In this document: positions 8,760 to 19,712 of the stretch, piece after piece
Layout of the letters: every line of letters begins with the position of its first letter
How positions within the stretch are numbered: position 1 is the stretch's first letter
From: Staphylococcus taiwanensis
Lineage (GTDB): Bacteria; Bacillota; Bacilli; Staphylococcales; Staphylococcaceae
NCBI GenBank assembly: GCA_020544305.1
Contig: CP058667.1
Location: 2,170,001 to 2,234,000, forward strand
DNA: 64,000 bases
Direction of reading: 5' to 3'
Notes under the pieces: model-generated
Database searches by the model: none
What the model was told of the DNA's origin: nothing
The model's input: only the letters and a program-made list of their open reading frames with translations
Made by a program: the position numbers and the translations under genes

Positions 8760-10247
8760 TTATTGGGTTACATCATTGATGAGTGATTGATAATTTTTTA
8801 GTGCTTCATTCACACCAAATTTTTCACTTAATTTTACATCTTTAAACCCTATATTTCTAGCCATTTCCATTGCATTAGCAAAACCTTCTATATCATCTTG
8901 ATTCACAAGTATACCATTTTCACCTTCACGAATCAGTTCACTCGGTCCATATCGAACATTATATGAAACGACTGGACATCCTTTATCAATGCTCTCCATT
9001 ACACTTAATGCAAAGCCTTCATATCTACTTGTAAGTAATGATGCAATGACTGTTGGAAAGACTTTTTCAGGTTGATTCGTATGTCCTTTAAATACCACTT
9101 TTTCTTCAAGGTTTAATGTTGTTACTAAGTGTTTTAATTCTTCTAAAGTGCCATCTTTATCTTTCCCATAGATTAACAGTTGTGATGTATAACCTTTTTT
9201 TAAATAGAGATCAAAGGCACGTATAATATGATCAATTTGTTTTTCTTCTGTAATTCTACCTATAAAACAGAATTGATCTTTTACTTCCTCTCGCGATTGA
9301 GGTTTAGATATTTCTAGAAAATGTGGAATAACATCTATTTTATCTTCGCTAATTGGAAACTGTGCTAGGATATCTTCTTTTTGATAATGCGTCAGTACAA
9401 TGTATTTATTAATTTTTTCATGATTATCAAGTGCAAGTTTATAAGAACTTCTCACTTTGTTGTTTTGCAAATGATTACTGTGAAAAACCAAAATACGTTT
9501 AATATTATTCTCACATTCTATAAGCGGTCTATCAAGTAATCGTGCATCATTAAACACAACACTCCCATCTTTTAAAACATGATTATAATAGTATCTAAAT
9601 AGTGCTTTTTCTTTTTTAAAGATAATGGGGTTATTTGCGTCTTTATAATATTGTATTTCGTTTAATTTATTATCTTCATTGTTATCATAGGTTATTTTCA
9701 AATACATATAACCATCAATATCATAATATTCTTCACTGATTTTGAATGTTGATACATTATCAAAGTGATTCACTTTGTGTAACCTACCATTTAATGTGTA
9801 CTCTTTACGCTGTTTTACCGTATTGGTATGCGGATCTATACTATCTTCATATTTCATAATTTTTCTATCTTTATAAAATTTTCGAAACATAACATAGTCT
9901 TTACCGTCAAAATATTTTACATCGTCACCATCTTTTTTCGCTTTCAGCCCAGAAACTTTAACTTTAGTCTTAATTGGCAAATTACCAAATAACTTTGGTT
10001 CAACCGGTTCTTCCAATAATCTATGATTTGCTAACCAATCGTAAATATTCTCTAACATTGTACTATTTGTAATAAGACCCTTTTCTCTAAAAATTCTATA
10101 AATATTTTTATAATTAGCATTATAATTCGTCGTTAAAATTGTAGACTGTTGTTGTAAATTTTCTTCTAAAAATTTAATTCTATTGAGTAGTGCTTTTGTT
10201 CTTCCACCATGTGTTGGAGGCAACGTTGACGTTATTGTATATAGCAA
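8760..10247 (-). CDS. tagE: Wall teichoic acid alpha-glycosyltransferase TagE (TarM-like GT4)
   Basis: 495 residues. The C-terminal GT4 (GT-B) domain shows FCFIGRITEEKQIDHIIRAF (donor-binding start), LIYGKDKDG, VVFKGHTNQPEKVF and the EX7E block TSRYEGFALSVMESIDKGCPV. The N-terminal half has the beta-rich insertion seen in TarM and TagE (about residues 95-215, charged, YDIDGY repeats). Known relatives add alpha-glucose or GlcNAc to teichoic acid; beside tagF, glucosylation of poly(GroP) is the likely job. Start TTG at 10247 with GGAGGG 8 nt upstream. Confidence 0.88.
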   Translation of the reverse strand: MLYTITSTLPPTHGGRTKALLNRIKFLEENLQQQSTILTTNYNANYKNIYRIFREKGLITNSTMLENIYDWLANHRLLEEPVEPKLFGNLPIKTKVKVSGLKAKKDGDDVKYFDGKDYVMFRKFYKDRKIMKYEDSIDPHTNTVKQRKEYTLNGRLHKVNHFDNVSTFKISEEYYDIDGYMYLKITYDNNEDNKLNEIQYYKDANNPIIFKKEKALFRYYYNHVLKDGSVVFNDARLLDRPLIECENNIKRILVFHSNHLQNNKVRSSYKLALDNHEKINKYIVLTHYQKEDILAQFPISEDKIDVIPHFLEISKPQSREEVKDQFCFIGRITEEKQIDHIIRAFDLYLKKGYTSQLLIYGKDKDGTLEELKHLVTTLNLEEKVVFKGHTNQPEKVFPTVIASLLTSRYEGFALSVMESIDKGCPVVSYNVRYGPSELIREGENGILVNQDDIEGFANAMEMARNIGFKDVKLSEKFGVNEALKNYQSLINDVTQ

Positions 10248-10596
10248 AGTTTTTCCCTCCGTTTTATTTTTATCTTATGGGGTCTTTCAATTTCCAAAAC
10301 ATGCATACACTTCGAACTTAGACATGATTATTTCATATTAATGGTGCGAACTCAAAGCATAACCATTTACATTAATTGTTAAAATATAACGATAAACGAT
10401 TGTTATTGCAATTGCGTTGTAGTGAGTCTATCAAATATTGAAATATATTATTTATTACCCCATTACACATTAAATAATGACTACTTTCTATTACCATAGG
10501 TCTTTTAAGTATGAAAAAACCTTCAAAGTTCCACTATTTCAGCGTTTACTTTGAAGGTTTTTTAAGATGTCAGCTCAACCTCTAAGTTTATTTATA
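10248..10596. other. Intergenic region between tagE and abcA
   Basis: 349 bp. The part next to tagE should hold the tagEF promoter, but I see no clear hexamers. At 10514-10563 lies the abcA terminator. No gene seen. Confidence 0.55.
10514..10563 (-). terminator. Terminator after abcA
   Basis: aaaaaaccttcaaagt (514-529) pairs with actttgaaggttttt (548-562); T runs on both strands. Confidence 0.85.
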
Positions 10597-12324
10597 TTAT
10601 TCTGTTAAATTTTGTGTTTTAACAAATTGATGATATTTATCATGATTAGCCATTAATTCAGCGTGTGTACCTTCGCCTGTCACTTGCCCTTGATCTAAGA
10701 AGATAATTTGTCCGGCTTTTTTAATCGTTGATAGTCGATGTGCAATTACGATGGTAGTTCGACCTTCCATTAGCACTTCTAAAGCTTCTTGTATCTTTTG
10801 TTCACTTTCACTATCTAAATTAGCTGTCGCTTCATCTAATAATAAAATATCAGGATTTTTAACAAAGCTACGTGCTATATCAAGACGTTGACGTTGACCA
10901 CCAGACAATTTCAAGCCACGTTCACCTACAAGTGTGTCGTAACCATCATCAAATTGCATAATAAAGTCATGACAATTGGCAAGTTTGGCATATTTAATCA
11001 GTTCTTCATCTGACACTTCACGATTGATGCCATATAGAATATTATCTCGAATCGTACCATTCATCATTGAGTTGGATTGCATCACATAACCAATTTTGTT
11101 TCTCCAATTGGTTATTGGGATATCATAAATACTTTGCGGACCATATTTGATATCTCCCGCTTCGATTTCATACATACGCTCAATTAAGTTGAAAATGGTA
11201 CTTTTACCTGATCCAGATGGTCCAACAAAAGCACTCACTTCACCTTGTGGAATACGGAAAGATACATCTTTAAGTATAGATTTTACATCATATTTAAAGT
11301 TTACATTTTCAAATATAAGTTCTCCATCTGTAACTTTAACATTATCAATTGGTTGTAAATCTTCCATAGGTTCAACTGGTTCTTGCATAATTTCATAGAT
11401 TCTACTACTTGCACCAACTGCTTTTTTATAGTCCGTCACAAGTGTTGATAAATTCATTAATGGCATTGAAAGTTGCATGACATAAAAAATCATCGCAATC
11501 AATGCACCAGCTGTAATTGCGCCAGTAGCAATTCTAATAGCTCCGAATCCTAAAATCACAGCAATCATCAATAACATAATAACGCTTGAAATAGGTTGAA
11601 TAACTGCCGTAATTTTGGCCTGTCTTAGTCCTAAATTATAAATTTCACGTAAATTACTATGCGCATTATTTAATTCCTGTCGCTCAGTATTAGATACTTT
11701 TACGAGACGCATTTCTGTCAACACACGACCTAATAACCCACTAAAGTTGGCGATTTCAGACTGTGTATTGATCGAAATCTTTTGCATTTTTCGTCCTAAT
11801 GGAATCATAATTGCCATAAAAATTGGAATCGCGATAAAAGTGAGCAACGTCATCTGCCAATCCATAATGAATAACATTACAATAGAACCAACTAATGTAA
11901 TAACCGCTGGCAAGAGTTGTGGTAACTTTTGGGATATAAACTCATTAATTACTTTGGTATCATCCGTTAAACGACTCATTAATTGACCACTTTCATTTTT
12001 ATCGAAAAATGGCATTTTCAATTTAATAATATGTTCCCATAGTATAGAACGGATATCATAAATCATTTTTTCGCCGATTTTGCTGAGTAAGTATATGCCT
12101 ATACCACTTAGTAAAGCATTAGCAATAAATATACCCGCAAATAGAATGACAATATTCCAATTAATATTACTGGTAGAGAATTTATCTACCAATCGGCCGG
12201 TAAACAATGGAATTAATAATCCACTAATACTTCCTAGTGACGAAATAATGATAGCTGCAACTATTAATCCATATGGCCAAGTTAAACGCTTAAATAAGAA
12301 AAATAATGGATTTTGTCCTTTCAT
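10597..12324 (-). CDS. abcA: ABC exporter AbcA (type 1 half-transporter with fused ATPase)
   Basis: 575 residues: six membrane spans in residues 15-300, then an ABC domain with Walker A GPSGSGKST (near 370), signature KLSGGQRQR (near 475), Walker B ILLLDEAT and the H-loop IVIAHRLST. As in S. aureus it is divergent from pbp4; there AbcA exports hydrophobic drugs, some cell-wall antibiotics and phenol-soluble modulins, and the shared promoter region is regulated by MgrA. The start-to-start gap to pbp4 is only 141 bp, so the two promoters must be closely packed. Confidence 0.92.
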   Translation of the reverse strand: MKGQNPLFFLFKRLTWPYGLIVAAIIISSLGSISGLLIPLFTGRLVDKFSTSNINWNIVILFAGIFIANALLSGIGIYLLSKIGEKMIYDIRSILWEHIIKLKMPFFDKNESGQLMSRLTDDTKVINEFISQKLPQLLPAVITLVGSIVMLFIMDWQMTLLTFIAIPIFMAIMIPLGRKMQKISINTQSEIANFSGLLGRVLTEMRLVKVSNTERQELNNAHSNLREIYNLGLRQAKITAVIQPISSVIMLLMIAVILGFGAIRIATGAITAGALIAMIFYVMQLSMPLMNLSTLVTDYKKAVGASSRIYEIMQEPVEPMEDLQPIDNVKVTDGELIFENVNFKYDVKSILKDVSFRIPQGEVSAFVGPSGSGKSTIFNLIERMYEIEAGDIKYGPQSIYDIPITNWRNKIGYVMQSNSMMNGTIRDNILYGINREVSDEELIKYAKLANCHDFIMQFDDGYDTLVGERGLKLSGGQRQRLDIARSFVKNPDILLLDEATANLDSESEQKIQEALEVLMEGRTTIVIAHRLSTIKKAGQIIFLDQGQVTGEGTHAELMANHDKYHQFVKTQNLTE

Positions 12325-12465
12325 AAACTAGCCCTCTTTTTTATATTCATTTAAAATACACAATAATTCAAATTCCCATATAAAAACTTTTCTTAAAAAT
12401 ATTTATATCAATATTTCTCTGTGTTAAAATACCTTAGTTATCATTTAGAAAAAGGAAAGAAACGT
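12325..12465. promoter_or_regulatory. Divergent abcA/pbp4 control region
   Basis: 141 bp separate the two starts. It is AT-rich with several candidate -10 boxes (e.g. TATAAA on the + strand near 12380) but no hexamer pair I can assign with certainty. In S. aureus the equivalent region binds MgrA and other global regulators; that is family knowledge, not seen here. Confidence 0.5.
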
Positions 12466-13761
12466 ATGAAACGCATTATTACACTAACATTAATGACACT
12501 ATTAATCGCTACAATTATAACACCTATAACACAAGCTGCAGATAATGAACCTACACCTACAGAAATTGCTCGTGAGTCTGGTTATTCTGACGTATCAGAT
12601 GCCTACCAACCAGAAGGAAGCATTAATGTGACACAATCAGGTCAAATACTGTATGATTATCAATCACATAAAAAGTGGTACCCCGCTTCCATGACTAAAC
12701 TAATGACGATGTATCTTACACTTGAAGCAGTCAAAAACGGAAAAATTAGTCTAAATGACAAAATACATATTACGCACTCACATTACCGAATGTCAACTTT
12801 ACCAGAATTAAGTAACACCAAATTATATCCTGGTGAAACATACACCATAAAAGAGTTACTTCAAATTACTGTTTCTAACTCTAGTAATGCAGCTGCATTA
12901 ATTTTAGCTGACAAAGTATCTGGTAATGTCAACGACTTTACTGATCTCATGAATAAGAAAGCCAAAGCATTAGGAATGAAAGATACATATTTCGTAAATC
13001 CAACTGGTGCTGAAAATGCACAACTCAAAGATTTTGCACCATCAAAATATAAAGACAAAGATAATAATGTATCATCAGCTAGAGATTTTGCTATACTTGA
13101 TCAGCATGTCATCAAAGAAACCCCTAAGATCTTATATTTCACAAAACAATTGGCACCTACACAGCACGGTGTTACTTATTACACGTTCAATCACTCATTA
13201 GAAGGGGCTAAAATGAGTTTACAAGGAACTGACGGATTAAAAACTGGATCAAGCGATATTGCCGATTATAATCATACGATTACCACTAAGCGTGGTGAAT
13301 TACGTATTAACCAAGTGATTATGGGTGCAGGAGACTATAAAAACTTGGGTGGTGAAATGCAACGTAACATGATGGGAAATGCTATGATGAACCGATCATT
13401 TAATCAATATGAATATAAAAAAGTGTTATCATCAGGCATTCATAAAATAAATGGTAAAAAATACTACGTTACTAAAAATTTATATGATGTTATGCCCAAA
13501 AATATAGCTAGAAAAGACTATCAATTTGTTATTAAACATGGCAACGTTCACGTGCAATATAATCGTCATTTCTTAATTAAAAATGATGGACCACCTAGTG
13601 TCAAAGTAACACGTCCAGTAGTTCATCAAGCTGATACTTTAGCAAAAAGCACTTGGAAAGAACATCCTATTATGACTTTCATATCACTAGCACTATGCTC
13701 TATTTGCTTAATCCTTATCATCTATTACATTATTCATAAATTATTTAAGCGTAAATCATAA
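12466..13761 (+). CDS. pbp4: Penicillin-binding protein 4 (low-molecular-mass transpeptidase)
   Basis: 431 residues, the same length as S. aureus PBP4. Signal peptide residues 1-24 (ITQAA cut), catalytic Ser75 and Lys78 in ASMTKL, SSN motif near 139-141, KTG near 259 (GLKTGSSD), and a C-terminal membrane anchor near residues 400-425 followed by HKLFKRKS. In S. aureus it gives highly cross-linked peptidoglycan and depends on teichoic acid for septal placement. The ATG at 12466 has AAAGGAAAG upstream; a longer frame from 12421 lacks a ribosome site and would bury the signal peptide. Confidence 0.94.
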   Translation: MKRIITLTLMTLLIATIITPITQAADNEPTPTEIARESGYSDVSDAYQPEGSINVTQSGQILYDYQSHKKWYPASMTKLMTMYLTLEAVKNGKISLNDKIHITHSHYRMSTLPELSNTKLYPGETYTIKELLQITVSNSSNAAALILADKVSGNVNDFTDLMNKKAKALGMKDTYFVNPTGAENAQLKDFAPSKYKDKDNNVSSARDFAILDQHVIKETPKILYFTKQLAPTQHGVTYYTFNHSLEGAKMSLQGTDGLKTGSSDIADYNHTITTKRGELRINQVIMGAGDYKNLGGEMQRNMMGNAMMNRSFNQYEYKKVLSSGIHKINGKKYYVTKNLYDVMPKNIARKDYQFVIKHGNVHVQYNRHFLIKNDGPPSVKVTRPVVHQADTLAKSTWKEHPIMTFISLALCSICLILIIYYIIHKLFKRKS

Positions 13762-13765
13762 TATT

Positions 13766-13818
13766 AAAGGCACGTCACAATTTGCTTAGCTTCACTAGCA
13801 ATCATGACGTGCCTTTTA
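13766..13818. terminator. Bidirectional terminator between pbp4 and tarD
   Basis: aaaggcacgtca (766-777) pairs with tgacgtgcctttt (805-817). The two genes converge here and T runs occur on both sides. Confidence 0.85.
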
Positions 13819-13849
13819 GTATCATGCTATTTAAAATTTTAAAACAATT

Positions 13850-14248
13850 TTATTTAGCGTCTTTACCGTAAAGTTCTTGTTTAATTTTAGTTGTTGAAAT
13901 GCCTTCAGTACGTTTCAAGTAAACAACTTCACATTTGTCTTTTAAGAAATCAAATTCGCCTTCCCAGTCGTGTCCCATTACGAAGACATCTACGTCATAA
14001 CGGTCTACGTCGATTTCTTTTTGACCCCAGCCATTTTCAGGAATTACCAAATCTACATAACGAATTGATTCTAACATCATTTTACGTTGTTCAAAATCAT
14101 AGTATGATTTTTTATTCTTAATTTGATTGAATTCATCAGTTGATAACGCAACAATTAAGTAATCGCCCATTTCACGAGCTCTTCTTAATAATTCTATATG
14201 GCCATAATGTAGTAAATCATACGTACCATAAGTAATTACTCTTCTCAT
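13850..14248 (-). CDS. tarD: Glycerol-3-phosphate cytidylyltransferase TarD
   Basis: 132 residues, the family length. HxGH-class nucleotidyltransferase: GTYDLLHYGHIELLRRA near the N-terminus, RYVDLVIPENGW in the middle and RTEGISTTKIK near the C-terminus. It makes CDP-glycerol, the substrate of TarB and TagF. I chose the ATG at 14248 (MRRVITYGTYD) because AAGGAGAC lies 9-14 nt upstream; the longer frame from 14281 adds residues absent from relatives. Confidence 0.94.
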   Translation of the reverse strand: MRRVITYGTYDLLHYGHIELLRRAREMGDYLIVALSTDEFNQIKNKKSYYDFEQRKMMLESIRYVDLVIPENGWGQKEIDVDRYDVDVFVMGHDWEGEFDFLKDKCEVVYLKRTEGISTTKIKQELYGKDAK

Positions 14249-14345
14249 TTTGTGTTGTCTCCTTAACTTAATTTTTATCAAAACTTTATAATCTTAATGT
14301 AGCATAAATAAAATTCACATACCATCATTTGTGTAATACGCTAAC

Positions 14346-15410
14346 TTATCTTTTAAGCATACGCTTAACAGTTTGCTTACTATTGAAAGCGAATTTTTTC
14401 GGCATTATTTGCGCTTTAAAGCGGAAATATCCTGGTCTGCCTATTCCTACATTGACAAGCGTTTGACGCCACTTTTCATAAGTGTCATGTGTCCAATTCG
14501 TAGCGCCTTGTTCTACTGCTTGTATAATTCTGAACAAAGCATCTCCAGAATAATTGGTATGTTGCATATCATTAATATAATGCGTTACTTTATCAACAAA
14601 TTCTGATGTTATTTTGCTATATTTTAATAAATAAGCTTGTATTAAATAACTTACAATCAAATTATCCATACGATAGCTATAGTACGTTTTCTCGTTTGTA
14701 AGCAATAACATCTCCATCACACTTTGACGTACACGTCTTGCGTCTTCTATATAGTCTAAGAATACATCTGCACGTTTATCTGTCACTGACCCTTCACGTT
14801 CATTGTATCCATAAACAATTAAAGGAAGTAATTGTATATCGCGTGCAGTTAAATAGGCACGTGTAATAAACGTATGTTCTTCGCAAAAAACGACATCTTC
14901 GTCGAATCGTAATGCGTTAAATTTAGAATTAAATAACTTACCACCTGGACCTATAGATTGTAAAATCTCTGGTGCTTGCGCTAATGTCACAATATCTTCG
15001 CGATTCATTTCTTCATGCGTTGGTACAATTTTCCAATCCCCATTAACTCCTCGACCAATTTGACCAACTACGATGTCGACTTCTTTATTCCGCACATAAT
15101 AATCAATCATTTTATCAAGTCTACCTGGTAAAAATTGATCATCAGCATCTAAAAACATAAATGCTTCAACATCGTCAGACATGGCTGCTAAGCCTATATT
15201 TCTACTTGTCGCTGCACCTTGATTGTCTCGATTAAATATCAATAGATTTTTTTCTTCTTTTTGTAATTGAGTTAACACTTGTCTCGTATGGTCAGTTGAA
15301 CCATCATTCACGCAAATAATTTCCACTTCGTGCGTTGTATCTATAGACTTTATCGCTCTACGTATTGTATTTTCACCATTATATATCGGAATAATGACAG
15401 CTATTTTCAC
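14346..15410 (-). CDS. tagX: Teichoic acid biosynthesis glycosyltransferase TagX
   Basis: 354 residues. N-terminal GT2 domain with IPIYNGENTI, VNDGSTDHT, NQGAATSRNIGLA and FLDADDQF (metal-binding DXD region near residue 93). The C-terminal third is helical without a recognised motif. S. aureus TagX sits at the same place; its exact step in teichoic acid synthesis is not settled. The start codon overlaps the tarB stop by 4 bp, so it is translationally coupled. Confidence 0.88.
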   Translation of the reverse strand: MKIAVIIPIYNGENTIRRAIKSIDTTHEVEIICVNDGSTDHTRQVLTQLQKEEKNLLIFNRDNQGAATSRNIGLAAMSDDVEAFMFLDADDQFLPGRLDKMIDYYVRNKEVDIVVGQIGRGVNGDWKIVPTHEEMNREDIVTLAQAPEILQSIGPGGKLFNSKFNALRFDEDVVFCEEHTFITRAYLTARDIQLLPLIVYGYNEREGSVTDKRADVFLDYIEDARRVRQSVMEMLLLTNEKTYYSYRMDNLIVSYLIQAYLLKYSKITSEFVDKVTHYINDMQHTNYSGDALFRIIQAVEQGATNWTHDTYEKWRQTLVNVGIGRPGYFRFKAQIMPKKFAFNSKQTVKRMLKR

Positions 15411-16495
15411 TTTTCCACCAACTTTTCAATAAATTGAGTTACATGTTCGGCACTTTCAGGACTATTGTAACGATGCCAATTTTTAAATAAAGGTTGTATG
15501 TCATCTATATGATTCTTCATTTTTAAAATTAATTCTTCTTCATTATAAACTTTAAATTGCTGAGGAATTTGGTTATAAAATTGATTTAAACCGCGTACAT
15601 GCTCATATTTGTCTTCGTCATAAACGTAAAATAATGTTGGCTTATTTAATAAACTTGCCTCTATAGGTAACGAACTATAGTCACTAATAATCATATCAGC
15701 CATAACCATTAATTCTGGTGTAGAAGCGCCTGATTTACGTCCTGCAATAGATGGATGTAATTGATTAATTATCGTATAGTCTGGTAAAGCTTGTTCAAAG
15801 CGAGATACATCCAATTTTCTGTTATCCTCAGCATTTTCACGATACGTAGGAACATAAATCGCTAATTTCTTAGAAATATTATACTGTTTTTTTAAGCGTG
15901 TTTGCTCGGCCTCAAGGTTGAAATTTAAATATTGTGATAAACGAGGCAAACCAAGCTTCAACATTTGATTATCTTTCGCATTAAATGATGCTTTAAAACA
16001 CGTTCCCATTTCTTCGCCACCAATAAGATAATAATCCGTTGCATTGTAAACACGTTGATACTGCTTAACCATTTTCGGATTATTCAAATCTACTTGATGA
16101 TCGGTAAGACCGAAGTTTTTCAATGCACCAGAAGCATGCCATGTTTGAATAATCGTTTGTGATTTCTTTTTAGCATAGCCACCAAGCATCAAATAATACG
16201 TATCAATGACAATTACTTTTGAACAACTTAATGCTTTGATATGTTTGACTATATTTTTATTTCCAACAGGAATAAATGTTACATTACTAATATCTTTCAA
16301 ACGTGCTTCTTCGTGTGCTTTAGCAATAATCGTAAGCGCATAACCTTTATTATTCAATTCTTTAATTATTGGCATAACATCTTCTGGAAAGGTCATTAAG
16401 AACGTAACATGATTATTCTTAACTTTTTTAAATTTAAAAATAAAGTTCAACATAGCAATCATAAACATATAAATGCTTTTTATAATTATTCGCAT
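15407..16495 (-). CDS. tarB: Teichoic acid glycerophosphate primase TarB
   Basis: About 362 residues of the CDP-glycerol glycerophosphotransferase family. After an N-terminal amphipathic/hydrophobic segment come TIIQTWHASGALKNFG (catalytic His), KLAIYVPTYREN, INQLHPSIAG (second His) and ISDYSSLPIEASLLNKPTLFYVYDEDKY. It adds the first glycerol phosphate to the ManNAc-GlcNAc-PP-lipid made by TagA. The ATG at 16495 is preferred: GAGGGA lies 8-13 nt upstream and relatives start with this MRII-type sequence. Confidence 0.92.
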   Translation of the reverse strand: MRIIIKSIYMFMIAMLNFIFKFKKVKNNHVTFLMTFPEDVMPIIKELNNKGYALTIIAKAHEEARLKDISNVTFIPVGNKNIVKHIKALSCSKVIVIDTYYLMLGGYAKKKSQTIIQTWHASGALKNFGLTDHQVDLNNPKMVKQYQRVYNATDYYLIGGEEMGTCFKASFNAKDNQMLKLGLPRLSQYLNFNLEAEQTRLKKQYNISKKLAIYVPTYRENAEDNRKLDVSRFEQALPDYTIINQLHPSIAGRKSGASTPELMVMADMIISDYSSLPIEASLLNKPTLFYVYDEDKYEHVRGLNQFYNQIPQQFKVYNEEELILKMKNHIDDIQPLFKNWHRYNSPESAEHVTQFIEKLVEK

Positions 16496-16920
16496 AAGTT
16501 TATCCCTCAAATCATCTATATTAAAGAAATTATAAAACAATTTTTAAAAAGTTGCTTTGTATATAAAAAGGGAGTGGGACAGAATTCTTTTTAAATTCGT
16601 CGTCCCACTCCCAACTTGCTTTGCTTGTAGAATTTCTTGGTGAAATTCTCTTTGCTAGGGCCCCCGCCCGCAAGGATGACTAGAACTGAGAAAAGCTTGA
16701 TTTAAGCACCTTCTCAGTTCAGTCAGCTACTGCGCATTTGCAAAATAACATTATATCATTTATGTCCAAGGCTCCGATTTTTCATTTGGACATAGCTGAC
16801 TAAATCGACATGCATTGCTATTTAGCGCGTTCAATTCTTGTCATACTATCTACGAGTAAAATCTACATTTTGTATTTTTAACCGAATTTCCAACGATTTC
16901 TGTATGTTACTTTTTAAAAA
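16496..16920. other. Intergenic region between tarG and tarB
   Basis: 425 bp, mostly a STAR-like repeat (16563-16760). A further inverted repeat gtccaaggctccg / catttggacat lies at about 16764-16796. A candidate tarB promoter should lie between 16500 and 16560, but I cannot assign hexamers. Confidence 0.5.
16563..16760 (-). repeat. STAR-like intergenic repeat, copy 1 (downstream of tarG)
   Basis: Read on the minus strand it shows the shared parts in order: atgcgcagtagctgactgaactgag, a hairpin with gcttaaatcaagc, tagtcatccttgcgggcgggggccc, tttcaccaagaaattctacaag, and a terminal hairpin ending in gaattctgtcccactccc (arms at 16569-16580 and 16600-16611). The gggccc core matches the staphylococcal STAR consensus. 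Confidence 0.85.
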
Positions 16921-17733
16921 TTATAAGAAATCAGCGAAATGATCACGGTATCTACGATGTAAAATTGATCCTAAAATAAAGAAAACTAAAATAACAATAA
17001 TATTATATAATAACAATTTCCAATGACCGATAAAGTACCATTCATGGAAAAGAATCGCCGCACGATAAGATTCAGCTAGGAAATAAACTGGATTAAATTT
17101 AATAATTTCTCCAATTGTACCACCTATTCCATTATCTTTAGGTACCCATAATATCGGTGACATGTAAAATAAAATTCTTAACAATGCTTGCATAATCATT
17201 TGTGTATCACGCACTATAATGCCTAACGTAGACGTGAATAAAGCCACTGATGCTGTAAAGAAGAATGTCAGTGGTACATATATTAACAACTGTATAATAT
17301 GGATAGATGGGAAGATACCATTTACCATACATATACCAATAATAATCAAAAGTAAGCCAATATGCCCATAAAATCGGCTCGTTACTGTATACGTTGGTAT
17401 AATGGATAGTGGGAAGTTCATCTTCGCAACTTGGTTAAATTTCATAGCTACGGATTTCGTACCTTCTAAAATACCTTGATTGACGAAGAACCACATACTA
17501 ATTCCGACTAATAACCAATAAATAAATGGAATGCCATGTACGGGTTGGTTACTTCTAATCCCCATACCAAATACAAACCAATATACCATGATTTGTAATG
17601 CAGGATTAAGTAACTCCCATGCAACACCTAAATAGTTATTCGTATTCGTTATTTTAATTTGGAATTGTGCAAGTCTTTGCACTAAATAAAAATTCTTGAT
17701 ATGTTCTTTAAAAACAGAGCCAACAGCCGACAT
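16921..17733 (-). CDS. tarG: Wall teichoic acid exporter, membrane subunit TarG
   Basis: 270 residues, the family length. ABC-2 type permease with an amphipathic N-terminus (FKEHIKNFYLVQRLAQFQIK), six membrane spans and the conserved FNPVYFLAESYRAAILFHEWYF segment near residue 215. With TarH it moves finished teichoic acid across the membrane. The ATG at 17733 (MSAVGSVF) matches relatives; an upstream TTG at 17754 would add seven residues and has no better ribosome site. Divergent from tarH, 328 bp apart. Confidence 0.93.
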   Translation of the reverse strand: MSAVGSVFKEHIKNFYLVQRLAQFQIKITNTNNYLGVAWELLNPALQIMVYWFVFGMGIRSNQPVHGIPFIYWLLVGISMWFFVNQGILEGTKSVAMKFNQVAKMNFPLSIIPTYTVTSRFYGHIGLLLIIIGICMVNGIFPSIHIIQLLIYVPLTFFFTASVALFTSTLGIIVRDTQMIMQALLRILFYMSPILWVPKDNGIGGTIGEIIKFNPVYFLAESYRAAILFHEWYFIGHWKLLLYNIIVILVFFILGSILHRRYRDHFADFL

Positions 17734-18856
<1,123 letters not shown>

Positions 18857-19266
18857 AATATAAGATGATACACAAAGCATTTGGAGAAACTTTATATTAA
18901 AAGGCTACATTGCAAATGCACAGTCGCTGACTAGGACTGAGAAGATGCTTTAAATCGAGCTTTTCTCAGTTCTAGTCTTCTTTATAGGCGGAGCAGAATT
19001 TCACTAAGAAATTCTTCAAGTCAAACAAACTGGGGACAACGCATTCAGAAGAATTTTGTTCCAATCGCTTTCTACCAATTTATAATCAATTTGATTTATG
19101 TAACTCGATAAATTTAATCTAATCAACTTTTAAATCACATAAGAATGAATAAATACTCAAATTTTTTAAAAATATCATTATTTTTGTGAGTTAAATACTT
19201 TAAAAATAAAACTATCCGTTATACTATAAATATAGACAGTAAATTTTATTGCTATAGTTAAAGAAG
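18857..19266. other. Intergenic region after tarH
   Basis: 410 bp holding a STAR-like repeat (18897-19066), then an AT-rich upstream region for the DUF2294 gene. There a TATACTATAAATATAG stretch near 19219 may contain the -10 element. Confidence 0.5.
18897..19066 (+). repeat. STAR-like intergenic repeat, copy 2 (downstream of tarH)
   Basis: Shares gcaaatgcacagtcgctgact, the gactgagaag / cttttctcagttctagtc hairpin arms, tttcactaagaaattcttcaag and a closing gaattttgttcc. The gggccc core has decayed to gggcggagc-like sequence. Confidence 0.75.
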
Positions 19267-19629
19267 GTGACGATTATAGCCTCAAATAATAAGACACAAC
19301 AATTTGCGAATTTGGTGCGTGCTTATAGAAAATCATATATTGGTAAAGGTCCAGAAAATATTAAAGTTTTCTTTAAGGATAATTGGGCTATATGTCATAT
19401 GACTGGTAGTTTAAGTAAAGTTGAGAATTTTTATTTGCAAAACAAAGATTTCGAGAGTATGCTTAAACAAGGACGTACAGAAGAAATAAAAGATTTATAC
19501 AAACGTCAACCTCCAACAGAAATGGAAGAGCTAGTTGGCGCTAAATTTGTGAAATTATTTACTGACGTTGACCTAGAAAACGATGAAGTAATTTCAATTT
19601 TTGTTTTTGATCAATCAATTGAAGATTAA
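19267..19629 (+). CDS. DUF2294 family protein
   Basis: 120 residues, soluble, no signal peptide. The sequence FANLVRAYRKSYIGKGPENIKVFFKD and the tail VGAKFVKLFTDVDLENDEVISIFVFD are typical of DUF2294, whose function is unknown. The start is GTG at 19267; the purine-rich AAAGAAGG directly before it is close, so translation may be weak. It is followed by a terminator and then by formate dehydrogenase. I recall a similar gene beside the S. aureus fdh homologue, which would suggest a linked role, but this is inference. Confidence 0.8.
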   Translation: MTIIASNNKTQQFANLVRAYRKSYIGKGPENIKVFFKDNWAICHMTGSLSKVENFYLQNKDFESMLKQGRTEEIKDLYKRQPPTEMEELVGAKFVKLFTDVDLENDEVISIFVFDQSIED

Positions 19630-19679
19630 TACTTCAATTATATATATGATACATAATTTAATAACATTGAACATTAAAA

Positions 19680-19712
19680 GATGATGCAACATTACACATC
19701 ATTATTTTTTGG
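19680..19712 (+). terminator. Terminator after the DUF2294 gene
   Basis: gatgatg (680-686) pairs with catcatt (697-703), followed by attttttggg. Confidence 0.65.
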
